Under the pieces are notes generated by a model. That model had not been told where the DNA came from. It did no database searches and saw nothing but the letters and a program-made list of their open reading frames with translations. The translations under genes and the position numbers were made by a program. This document shows, in pieces, positions 6,548 to 12,864 of a DNA stretch of 13,418 nt (positions are counted from its first letter, which is position 1; the number at the start of each line of letters is the position of its first letter). Source of the DNA: Anaerolineales bacterium (lineage in GTDB: Bacteria > Chloroflexota > Anaerolineae > Epilineales > JAANWY01); the NCBI GenBank assembly GCA_018263655.1, contig JAANWY010000279.1, positions 1 to 13,418 on the forward strand, in the 5' to 3' direction.

Positions 6548-6579
6548 GGTGTATTACGTATAGGGGTGTATTACGTATA
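6546..6579. repeat. 17-bp perfect tandem duplication
   Basis: GGGGTGTATTACGTATA occurs twice without a gap (6546-6562 and 6563-6579). The second copy contains the inner part of the right terminal inverted repeat of the 270-bp element, so the duplication may have lengthened that end. Confidence 0.9.
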
Positions 6580-6580
6580 A

Positions 6581-6623
6581 GTGAACTGTTCACTGTTTAC
6601 TGTTCACTGGATTACTGTTCACT
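6581..6623. repeat. 7-bp repeats GTTYACT
   Basis: Units GTTCACT, GTTTACT and GTTCACT run at 6588-6608, then GGATTACT and GTTCACT to 6623, preceded by GTGAACT (6581-6587), so that 6581-6593 is a perfect palindrome around a central T. They are the inverse of the four GTAAACR units at 6340-6366. Confidence 0.8.
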
Positions 6624-6659
6624 GAGCTCATCGTCAGACTTCGATAATAGGCTCTAACC

Positions 6660-8693
6660 ATGTCTCTGCCCAATTCACTTGTAGTTGGCCAGCTCCATCT
6701 CGTGGGCGGTCTCCGCCAGGACGTTCCGCTGACGGTCGGTGTATTTGAGCCGCGATCCTTGCTGCGCCGGCACGATCCAGGCATCGTGCTCATCCTCATC
6801 GATTTGCTCACCGCGACGCCGGACGATGGCGTCCTGCTGAGCGAATTGATGCATGTCGTTCAGCAGTTCTACGCACAGACGCCGGGCAGCATCACGCGCC
6901 GGCTACGCCAGGCCATTCTGGCCGCCAACTGGCATCTGCGCAAGTGGAATCGCAAGCGGACCAACGGCAAACAGGCTGCTGGCATCACCTGTGTCACGCT
7001 GGTCGGCGATGAAGCCTACCTGGCTCAGGCGGGGCCAGCCCTGGCCTACATTGCCCAGCCAGGCGCCACCGAGCAGTTTCCGGAAGACTCACCCTGGCTA
7101 TGTAGCGAGCCACTGGAGTCGATGCCTAGGGGTATCTGGACGCCGCTGGGCATCCGCGACGAAGTGTACGTTGATCTCCATTTCGCGCAGGTCGGCCCTG
7201 GGTACACACTGCTTCTCGTCTCGCCCCACCTACTTCAACTCCTAACCGAGGACGAACTTGTCCCGCTGCTGGACCAAGATCCGGAGGATGTCTTGCTAGA
7301 CCTGGCAGTCATCGCCTCTGGTCAGGACTTATCGGCATTGGTGGCCAATCTCGGGGAGCCGGCGGAGGAGCCCTATGTTGCTGAAACACCGTCCGAACCA
7401 GCCGGCCCCGGTACGGGACAACGGGTCGTGATGGCCAGCCGGCGCGGGCTTCTCGCCCTTGGATCGGCGGGAGCCGCAATCCTGGGGAGCTCAGCACGCA
7501 TCTTGGAGGGCATGCTGCCGGAACCGGTCGGGGACGGGGGGGGCGAGCCCTCTGAGCGCCGGCGTCAGGCGCTCATGTGGCTGGCCCTCATCATCCCGAT
7601 CGCCTTGACTGCGCTCACGCTTGCCCTGTACTGGACGCGAGGCCTTGATCGAGAGACGCGGTCTCTTGACCTCATCGAGGCTGCGTCGGCCCAGGTTGAA
7701 GAGGCACGCGGCCTGGCGGAGACGGACTCGGATCGAGCGCGAGAACTGCTGCGGGATGCCTCCCGCAGTCTGGATCGCGTGCTGAGTTTGCAGCCTGGTT
7801 ATGATAGAGCTGAGCAACTGCGTGCGGATGTGCGGTCCCAACTGGACAGGATCGAGGGCGTCGTTCACCTGTCAGACATCGTATCGGTTGCCTCACTGCC
7901 GGGTACGACAGAGGACGGGCGCCGGCTGGTTGTGCAGGGCACTTCGGCATACGTATTCAATGCGCGCGAGCAGGTTGTACACCGGGTCGGACTGGGTGAT
8001 GAGCGCATCGTTGAGGTTCTCAGGACAGAGGAAGCGCGCAACGGACAGTCTGTCGGACCGTTGGTCGATATGACGTGGGTACCGGCCGGCGGTGTGCGAC
8101 AGCAAGGCGCTGTCGTCGTGTTGGATTCAACGGGTACTGCGTGGCAGATTGCCGCACCGAGCAATGTCACGCCCCTCAGCGTTGCAGATTCGGAGACTTG
8201 GCGGGGCTTGCGCCTGATAGGGGGGTTCGCAGGCAATCTCTATGTGCTTGACGTCAGTTTGGGACAGATCCTGAAGTACTCGCCGACGGTGGACGGCTAT
8301 GCGGTTCCGCCCGTCGACTGGCTGTCATCCGAGGCATCGCCCAACCTGGACGATGTCGTGGATATGTCCATCAATGGGTCGATATACGTACTCCGATCAA
8401 GTGGCCGTGTGGTAAAGCTAGTCGCCGGCGAGCCTGCACCCTTCGATCAGCCGGACGAACTCGATCTGTCACAGCCCGTCGCCTGCTTTGCGGCGCCATC
8501 GTCGGGCAACGTGTTCCTGGCAGACACCACCCGCGTGCTTCAGCTCGACGCCGATGGCATCTTCCAACGCCAACTACTCCCGCCGGAAGGCCCCTGGGAC
8601 CGACTCAGTGCCCTCTGGGTGGACGAAGCCAGCGGCTGGCTCTACGCCGTGGATGCCGGCACACTGGTCCGCGCCGCCCTCCCGGGTCAGTGA
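6660..8693 (+). CDS. Membrane protein with degenerate PP2C-like domain and beta-propeller-like C terminus
   Basis: The protein has 677 residues. Residues 1-225 resemble a PP2C (PPM) phosphatase fold: VVQQFYAQTPGSITRRLRQAI, then AAGITCVTLVGDEAYLAQAGPALAYI (106-131) at the place of the family's GTT...GDSRAYL region. The metal-binding DGMGG and the C-terminal DG(L/V)xD motifs are missing (the latter place reads SPHLLQLLTEDEL), so it is probably a pseudophosphatase. A linker rich in Pro and Gly follows (230-300), then one membrane helix (302-326, LALIIPIALTALTLALYWT). Residues 335-400 form a predicted coiled coil with a TPR-like stretch (ARELLRDASRSLDRVLSLQPG). Residues 400-677 are repeated beta segments, such as GNLYVLDVSLGQILKYS and GWLYAVDAGTLV, as in a propeller. 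It could sense or scaffold across the membrane. The ATG has no strong Shine-Dalgarno match, so the start is less certain. Confidence 0.75.
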   Translation: MSLPNSLVVGQLHLVGGLRQDVPLTVGVFEPRSLLRRHDPGIVLILIDLLTATPDDGVLLSELMHVVQQFYAQTPGSITRRLRQAILAANWHLRKWNRKRTNGKQAAGITCVTLVGDEAYLAQAGPALAYIAQPGATEQFPEDSPWLCSEPLESMPRGIWTPLGIRDEVYVDLHFAQVGPGYTLLLVSPHLLQLLTEDELVPLLDQDPEDVLLDLAVIASGQDLSALVANLGEPAEEPYVAETPSEPAGPGTGQRVVMASRRGLLALGSAGAAILGSSARILEGMLPEPVGDGGGEPSERRRQALMWLALIIPIALTALTLALYWTRGLDRETRSLDLIEAASAQVEEARGLAETDSDRARELLRDASRSLDRVLSLQPGYDRAEQLRADVRSQLDRIEGVVHLSDIVSVASLPGTTEDGRRLVVQGTSAYVFNAREQVVHRVGLGDERIVEVLRTEEARNGQSVGPLVDMTWVPAGGVRQQGAVVVLDSTGTAWQIAAPSNVTPLSVADSETWRGLRLIGGFAGNLYVLDVSLGQILKYSPTVDGYAVPPVDWLSSEASPNLDDVVDMSINGSIYVLRSSGRVVKLVAGEPAPFDQPDELDLSQPVACFAAPSSGNVFLADTTRVLQLDADGIFQRQLLPPEGPWDRLSALWVDEASGWLYAVDAGTLVRAALPGQ

Positions 8694-8709
8694 GCGGCAT
8701 GCAGTCAAC

Positions 8710-8782
8710 GATGTTCAACTTTTTTGTTTTTGTCCGTGTTTCTTTCCGTCCGTGGGGGACTGGTGATCGCCCCTCAGCTTGG
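8710..8782 (+). repeat. 73-bp intergenic repeat, downstream copy
   Basis: This copy matches 6475-6547 at 70 of 73 positions and has the same orientation. It starts 17 bases after the PP2C-like stop codon. No GC-rich hairpin precedes its T-rich run, so it is not a standard terminator of that gene. It abuts structured repeat C at 8784. Confidence 0.9.
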
Positions 8783-8783
8783 T

Positions 8784-8888
8784 CAGTAGATCCAAATCTC
8801 GTTCTGGGGGGATCTTCAGACCTGTGCTGAGCGAAGCCGAAGTATCCCCCAGTCGGCCGGATCTGACGATCCAGACCGACATCTACTG
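8784..8888. repeat. Three-way-junction repeat C between convergent genes
   Basis: An outer stem CAGTAGAT (8784-8791) with ATCTACTG (8881-8888) encloses two hairpins. The first spans 8804-8852, pairing CTGGGGGGATCTTC with GAAGTATCCCCCAG (two one-base bulges). The second spans 8852-8880, pairing GTCGG with CCGAC and GGATC with GATCC around TGAC. The right strand of the outer stem overlaps the menG stop codon (8883-8885). It lies between the ends of a + and a - gene, so it may act as a transcript end or mRNA protector for both. Confidence 0.7.
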
Positions 8889-9593
8889 CTCACTGGTCTT
8901 CGTGCCGACGTGGACGCTGACGGCGCCCAGGGCCAGTGGGTAGTACACGACATCGCGCAGACCTGCCTCACGCATGACGCGGGCGAGCTCGGGCGGTGTC
9001 AAGAACGCTTGCACCGAGGCCGGCAGATAGGTGTACGCGTCTCCTTCGCTAACAATTCCCCCCACCGCCGGCACGAAGCGGCCGAAGTAGATATTGAACA
9101 GCTCGCGGAACAGGGGCGTGGCGGGCTGGGTGATCTCCAGACACACCACCCGTGCTCCGGGACGGACGACGCGCCGTTGCTCCCGAAAAGCGCGCGCCAC
9201 GTCGGCGACGTTCCGCATCATAAAGGCGCTCAGGCAGGTGTCAAACGTATCGTCGTCGAAGGGTAACTGGAGAGCATCACCGCCGGCAAAGTCGATGCGG
9301 CGGCTCGGCCGGTTGTTCAGCTTAAGCTGACCGATCTGCATCATCGGCAGCGCGAAATCGACACCGACGACTGTGGCGGAGGGCCGCACATCCAACACGG
9401 CCAGGGCCAGATCGCCGGTCCCTGTTGCCAGGTCCAGCACGCGGCCAAATGCCGGCACCCACGCTTGACGCACCGCGAACTTCCGCCAATGCTGATCCTG
9501 CCCGAACGTCATCAGGCGGTTCATCAGATCATAGCGACGCGAGATTCGTCCGAACATCGTTTGGACATAGCGAGCCTTGTCAGGAGAAGTCAT
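8883..9593 (-). CDS. menG: Demethylmenaquinone methyltransferase (UbiE/MenG)
   Basis: The enzyme methylates demethylmenaquinone with S-adenosylmethionine, the last step of menaquinone synthesis. The 236 residues are the normal family length. The N terminus KARYVQTMFGRISRRYDLMN (6-25) is the UbiE signature. The AdoMet site is VLDLATGTGDLAL (52-64), then GVDFALPMM (77-85), GDALQLPFDDDTFD (105-118) and FMMRNVAD (124-131). The region GDAYTYLPASVQAF (184-197) is the conserved distal motif. A bifunctional ubiquinone role is unlikely because no ubiquinone gene is seen nearby. The start at 9593 fits the family's N terminus but the Shine-Dalgarno match is weak. It follows menA on the same strand, separated by 124 bp with a 54-bp palindrome, so readthrough expression would have to pass that hairpin. 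Confidence 0.93.
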   Translation of the reverse strand: MTSPDKARYVQTMFGRISRRYDLMNRLMTFGQDQHWRKFAVRQAWVPAFGRVLDLATGTGDLALAVLDVRPSATVVGVDFALPMMQIGQLKLNNRPSRRIDFAGGDALQLPFDDDTFDTCLSAFMMRNVADVARAFREQRRVVRPGARVVCLEITQPATPLFRELFNIYFGRFVPAVGGIVSEGDAYTYLPASVQAFLTPPELARVMREAGLRDVVYYPLALGAVSVHVGTKTSEQ

Positions 9594-9619
9594 TGTAAGT
9601 GTTGTTCCGTTGAGAAATG

Positions 9620-9673
9620 CGGAAAAAGGGGGTCGGTGGGGGGCGGCCGCCCCCCACCGACCCCCTTTTTCCG
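9620..9673. terminator. 54-bp perfect palindrome, likely bidirectional terminator-like hairpin (copy 1)
   Basis: The 27-bp arms meet with no loop at the centre (9646/9647). Each arm runs from CGGAAAAAGGGGG into a G-rich stem and the centre contains GCGGCCGC. The A5/T5 blocks at the stem base give the A-stem-T form of a bidirectional intrinsic terminator. It lies between the menA stop and the menG start and is almost identical to 10697-10750. Besides terminating, it may be a REP-like repeat. Confidence 0.7.
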
Positions 9674-9687
9674 GTCTCTCCTTGTGT

Positions 9688-9712
9688 AGGCACGAAGTGC
9701 CTGAGTAGTCAC
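9688..9712 (+). repeat. Small hairpin plus motif TGCCTGAGTAGTCAC
   Basis: AGGCAC (9688-9693) and GTGCCT (9697-9702) form a 6-bp hairpin with a GAA loop. The right arm runs on into TGCCTGAGTAGTCAC (9698-9712), found again with one change on the other strand at 13297-13311. It is just downstream of menA. Confidence 0.5.
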
Positions 9713-9717
9713 ATTTA

Positions 9718-10638
9718 TTATATTACCTTTTCAATCGCATAGCCAACCACCAACAGCAATCCCACTAGCATGTGAGCCATAACGGTGCCGGCGTTAGCCG
9801 GCGCCAGTTTCAGATAGTCGTCGTAGTGGGCCCTCGTGGTTCGCACTGCCGTCCAGGCGATGGGCGCCGTCAGCAGCGCAATGAGCGCAAACGGCGAGAT
9901 AGCACGCAGCAAAGTACCCACGACGATGACCAGGTAAGCTCCGGCCACCAGTGCCACGTAGCCAGCCACTGCCCGCTGGCGCCCCAGCCGGACTACTAAG
10001 GTGTTCTTGCCGACGGCGCCATCAGCCGCAGCATCTTGAAACTCGTTGATGTACAGCACAGCTGAAATCAGGCAGGCGAGTGGGACGGATGCCACAAATG
10101 GCTCCCAGGCCAGCGTCCGCGTCTGCACATAGTAGCTTCCCAACGTCATCAGGACGCCGAAGTTCACGCCAACAAGCAGTTCGCCGAGCCCTGTAGCAAC
10201 CAGCCTCACAGGCGGCGCCGTGTAGAAAAAGCCAGAAAAAGCGCCGATGAGTCCAAACCACAACACCATCGTACCACGCGCCCAGGTCAGATATAGCCCG
10301 ATGAGTCCCCCAACGGCGAAACTTAGCAGCGCGGCTTGAAGTATCTGCTGCGCAGGCACAATAGCCTTCTGGATTACGCGGCTTCCGCCCGTGTACGGCC
10401 GCACGAATTGTACATTTCTATCATCAGTGCCACTCAGGTGATCGAAGTAATCGTTACTCAGATTGGTCCCCGCCTGAAGCGCCACACCGGCTACCAACGC
10501 CAGGATGAAATAGTCCCAGTGGAAACTACCAGTCCGCTCCCACGCAATGACCGCCCCGAGGATCACTGGCACAACCGACGCTGTGAAAAAAGGCAACCTG
10601 ACTGCTTCCTTCCAGTTTTCCCGAAACTCCTTCAACAT
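9718..10638 (-). CDS. menA: 1,4-dihydroxy-2-naphthoate polyprenyltransferase (UbiA family)
   Basis: The membrane enzyme joins a polyprenyl diphosphate to DHNA to give demethylmenaquinone, the substrate of MenG. The 306 residues contain about eight or nine hydrophobic helices. The first Asp-rich prenyl-diphosphate motif is GTNLSNDYFDHLSGTDD (57-73, with N59, D63 and D66), and the second is NEFQDAAADGAVGK (198-211), as in the UbiA superfamily. RPYTGGSRVIQ (80-90) fits MenA. ATG at 10638 has GGAGAT 8 bases upstream, a strong binding site. The gene lies between the desaturase-like gene and menG on the same strand. Another UbiA-family substrate is possible, but menG next to it makes MenA the best call. 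Confidence 0.85.
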   Translation of the reverse strand: MLKEFRENWKEAVRLPFFTASVVPVILGAVIAWERTGSFHWDYFILALVAGVALQAGTNLSNDYFDHLSGTDDRNVQFVRPYTGGSRVIQKAIVPAQQILQAALLSFAVGGLIGLYLTWARGTMVLWFGLIGAFSGFFYTAPPVRLVATGLGELLVGVNFGVLMTLGSYYVQTRTLAWEPFVASVPLACLISAVLYINEFQDAAADGAVGKNTLVVRLGRQRAVAGYVALVAGAYLVIVVGTLLRAISPFALIALLTAPIAWTAVRTTRAHYDDYLKLAPANAGTVMAHMLVGLLLVVGYAIEKVI

Positions 10639-10696
10639 GTGTGATATCTCCTATTTCGCAACCACTCAAACACCGTGCGCCCATACAAGGAATATG

Positions 10697-10750
10697 CGGA
10701 AAAAGGGGGTCGGTGGGGGGCGGCCGCCCCCCACCGCCCCCCTTTTTCCG
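10697..10750. terminator. 54-bp near-perfect palindrome, terminator-like hairpin (copy 2)
   Basis: The sequence equals 9620-9673 except for one base in the right arm (C where copy 1 has A), which leaves one mismatch in the 27-bp stem. It lies between the stop of the desaturase-like gene and the start of menA, with the same A5/T5 blocks and central GCGGCCGC. Both spacers are alike in length (127 and 124 bp). Confidence 0.7.
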
Positions 10751-10765
10751 GGTTTCTCAATCCTT

Positions 10766-12367
10766 CTATGCACTCTTACGCCAGATAGCGAAACCTTCTT
10801 GAGCCAAGACGATCTCAGCCGTGCGCTCACCACTCATGACAACGCCGGCCACCCCCGCTCCAGGCGTGGTCCAGTGACCCGCCAGGTACAGGTTCTCGAT
10901 GGGTGTGCGCGGCTGAAGACGGTTGAATCCCATCTGATCTGGTGTGAAGGTCCAGCCGTAAGGCGCGCCCTGTGAGCTTCTGACGTACTGCTTGAGCGTC
11001 CACGGGGTGCTGATGTCGCGAAACACAATTTGGTCCGACAGCCCGGGCAGATAGTGCTCTTCGGTCCAGGCGATCATATCGTCGGCGACTGCCTGGCCGG
11101 CCGCCTGCCAATCCGTTGCCACATCGTACGGAGCATAATTCCACAGATAGATGACGTGCCCGCCGGCCGGCGCCAGGCTAGGATCTGTCACCGATGGGAC
11201 GGTTATGTCGCACGGTCCCTCGGGGAGTGATTGTGACATCTGACGAAACGCGGCATCCATGTCCCACGTATCGTAGATGACGGTGTCGTGATAGGTCAGG
11301 CCAGCGGCTTCGAGATCGACGTCTTGCACGCCCAAAGCTACCTTGACCAGAGACAGAGATGGTTCCCCCGCTTCCAGTTCCCGCACATAATCGGCCGGCA
11401 GGTGATTCACACCAACCAAATCTCGGAAGGTGTGGCGCGCGTCAGCGTTGGAGATTACGCTGTCGGTGCGAATCACGAACCGCTCGCGTTCGTCGTCGGG
11501 GAGCGGGTCAGGGTTCAGCCGGCCGCCGTCGATCCACCGGTCACTCACGTCGGTCAGCTCGACGCCGGCCACCCGTCCATTCTCGACCATAATGCGCGCT
11601 GCCGCGGTGCTCAGCAGCACTTCCCCACCCTGCTTCTCAACCCCATTGGCGAAGGCTTCAGCCAGACTACTCAGCCCACCCTTCGGGTACCAGCCGCCAC
11701 CGAAGAAGTAGCTCATCATCACCACTGTCCAAAACACAGCCGAAATCTGCGACGGCGGCAGTCCGAAGTAGACCCACAGAGATGCCAGGGCGGCCTGCAG
11801 CTGTTTGTCCTGCAAGAACCCATCCATCATCTCCTCAAAGCTCTGGTTGGGGTATTTGGCGAAGATGGGCTGCATCACTGGCACCTTGAGGTAGTCCCAG
11901 ATGCCAAATGTAGCCGGCAGGGCATCAATGTCGGAGTACATCTGGGCCATCTCACGGAACAACATCCGCATGTAGTGGCGTTGTTCGGTCCACCGCTCGG
12001 CTAGCTGATCGACCAATGCCTCGTAGTTGGGTGGAATTTCAATCTGATAGTCGGGGAAGATGGCCTGTGCCAGCGGGTCAACGGGGATGAACTCGACCTG
12101 GGCGTCGGCGCCCAAGTCCCGTAACACCCGCCGGACCACCCACCCTGGACCGCAGCCGCTCAACAGGTGAGGGCCAACGTCGATAGTAAATCCATCGCGG
12201 ACGTAACTGTGCACCACCCCTCCGGGCACCGGTCGCTGGTCGACGACCAGAACGCGTTGGCCGGCCCGTGCCAGCATACCGCCGGCCGTCAGTCCGCCCA
12301 GGCCGGCGCCGATCACGACCACATCGTAGTGCTGATGTTGCGGTCTCCGCTTACGTTTCCGTTTCAT
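10766..12367 (-). CDS. FAD-dependent oxidoreductase of the CrtI/phytoene desaturase-retinol saturase superfamily
   Basis: The 533-residue protein has a basic N terminus (KRKRKRRPQ) and then the dinucleotide-binding fold VVVIGAGLGGLTAGGMLARAG (16-36), with D43 after the second strand where most members have Glu. PGG (48-50) and FTIDVGPHLLSG (60-71) are typical of the CrtI/RetSat group. The C-terminal FAD motif is NLYLAGHWTTPGAGVAGVVM (492-511), then SGERTAE. Substrates in this superfamily include phytoene, other carotenoids, retinol and isoprenoid chains; the sequence alone does not decide. With menA and menG downstream, a role on the quinone's prenyl tail or on carotenoids is plausible. GGAG lies 8 bases before the ATG at 12367. 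Between this gene and menA sits a 54-bp palindrome. No frameshift or truncation is seen. Confidence 0.85.
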   Translation of the reverse strand: MKRKRKRRPQHQHYDVVVIGAGLGGLTAGGMLARAGQRVLVVDQRPVPGGVVHSYVRDGFTIDVGPHLLSGCGPGWVVRRVLRDLGADAQVEFIPVDPLAQAIFPDYQIEIPPNYEALVDQLAERWTEQRHYMRMLFREMAQMYSDIDALPATFGIWDYLKVPVMQPIFAKYPNQSFEEMMDGFLQDKQLQAALASLWVYFGLPPSQISAVFWTVVMMSYFFGGGWYPKGGLSSLAEAFANGVEKQGGEVLLSTAAARIMVENGRVAGVELTDVSDRWIDGGRLNPDPLPDDERERFVIRTDSVISNADARHTFRDLVGVNHLPADYVRELEAGEPSLSLVKVALGVQDVDLEAAGLTYHDTVIYDTWDMDAAFRQMSQSLPEGPCDITVPSVTDPSLAPAGGHVIYLWNYAPYDVATDWQAAGQAVADDMIAWTEEHYLPGLSDQIVFRDISTPWTLKQYVRSSQGAPYGWTFTPDQMGFNRLQPRTPIENLYLAGHWTTPGAGVAGVVMSGERTAEIVLAQEGFAIWRKSA

Positions 12368-12422
12368 TTCATGACTCCACTGAAAAACGGGTCCGGGGCC
12401 CCCGACTGGACATCTAGAATAT

Positions 12423-12523
12423 GTATCATCTCAAAAAACAGGGGAGTAATGTAGGCCGAATTGTTAATTCGGCAGTCGAAATACCATTTCGACCTACATT
12501 TCCCCGAAGTATTGAGATGATAC
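12423..12523. repeat. Three-way-junction repeat B (nested cruciform)
   Basis: The outer stem is GTATCATCTCAA (12423-12434) with its perfect complement at 12512-12523. Then come a 6/6 internal loop, GGGGA/TCCCC (12441-12445/12501-12505) and ATGTAG/CTACAT (12449-12454/12494-12499). Inside are two perfect 8-bp hairpins: GCCGAATT/AATTCGGC (12455-12462/12466-12473) and GTCGAAAT/ATTTCGAC (12475-12482/12486-12493). The structure lies in the 497-bp gene-free stretch 12368-12864, 55 bp upstream of the desaturase-like start on the minus strand. Confidence 0.85.
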
Positions 12524-12564
12524 TAGAATATCACTTCTTAGGGTCGATTTTCGCTACCCTACAC

Positions 12565-12697
12565 GTAACCGTTCAGGTGGTGGGGACCCTTGCGAAGGTT
12601 TGCCACTCGCATTCGGGTTGAGGTGCCCCTCGCCAGCCGAAAATCGGCCCCTTGCCAAGGCTACTCCTAACCTTCGCAAGGGTAGCTGAACGCTTAC
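12565..12697 (-). repeat. Short inverted-repeat element, copy 3 of 3, with extended ends
   Basis: The 98-bp core (12586-12683) has the same 15-bp perfect ends as copies 1 and 2, but its interior aligns with them only in reverse complement, so it is inserted in the opposite sense. Here an outer pair extends the inverted repeat: GTAACCGTTCAG (12565-12576) with CTGAACGCTTAC (12686-12697), 11 of 12 matching. Together with repeat B it accounts for most of the gene-free stretch 12368-12864. Between 12698 and 12864 I see only short hairpins, for example CGGTC/GACCG near 12794-12807, and no gene. Confidence 0.85.
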
Positions 12698-12864
12698 CCC
12701 TACACATCCTGTTCCTGGCCGGTCGCCGTTTCGCTTACAGACCGAGCCAGACGAGTTTCCAGACCGTTGGAGACCTTCGGTCAACGGGTGGAGCACGGTC
12801 GGGAGACCGGCCCCAGCAGTTGCGAGAACAGAACGAAGGTTTTGTAGGGTAGCAAGGGGTCGAT

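Larger units (their letters stand above)
6339..6608. mobile_element. MITE-like 270-bp element with 38-bp terminal inverted repeats
   Basis: The left end (6339-6376) is four 7-bp units of GTAAACR followed by TTATACGTAA. The right end (6571-6608) is TTACGTATAA followed by units of GTTYACT. The ends match as inverted repeats at 32 of 38 positions. A second inverted pair lies inside, 6428-6446 with 6504-6522 (17 of 19), built on CCCCACGGAC. No open frame of note is present, so if mobile it would be non-autonomous. No clear target duplication is visible. It fills most of the 328-bp spacer between guaA and the PP2C-like gene. Confidence 0.65.

Noticed and set aside
8691..8693. In-frame TGA of the PP2C-like gene as a selenocysteine codon
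   Set aside because: The frame after the TGA runs only a short way into repeat DNA, with no homologous extension or evident SECIS-like hairpin directly after the codon. The Uma2 TGA likewise serves as a stop overlapping the next start.
9620..10750. menA and its flanking palindromes as a composite transposon
   Set aside because: The palindromes lack transposase or direct target duplications, and menA sits in its expected pathway context.
12368..12864. Undetected small gene or pseudogene in this stretch
   Set aside because: Short frames here overlap repeat B and inverted-repeat element copy 3; none has a binding site with a protein-like product.
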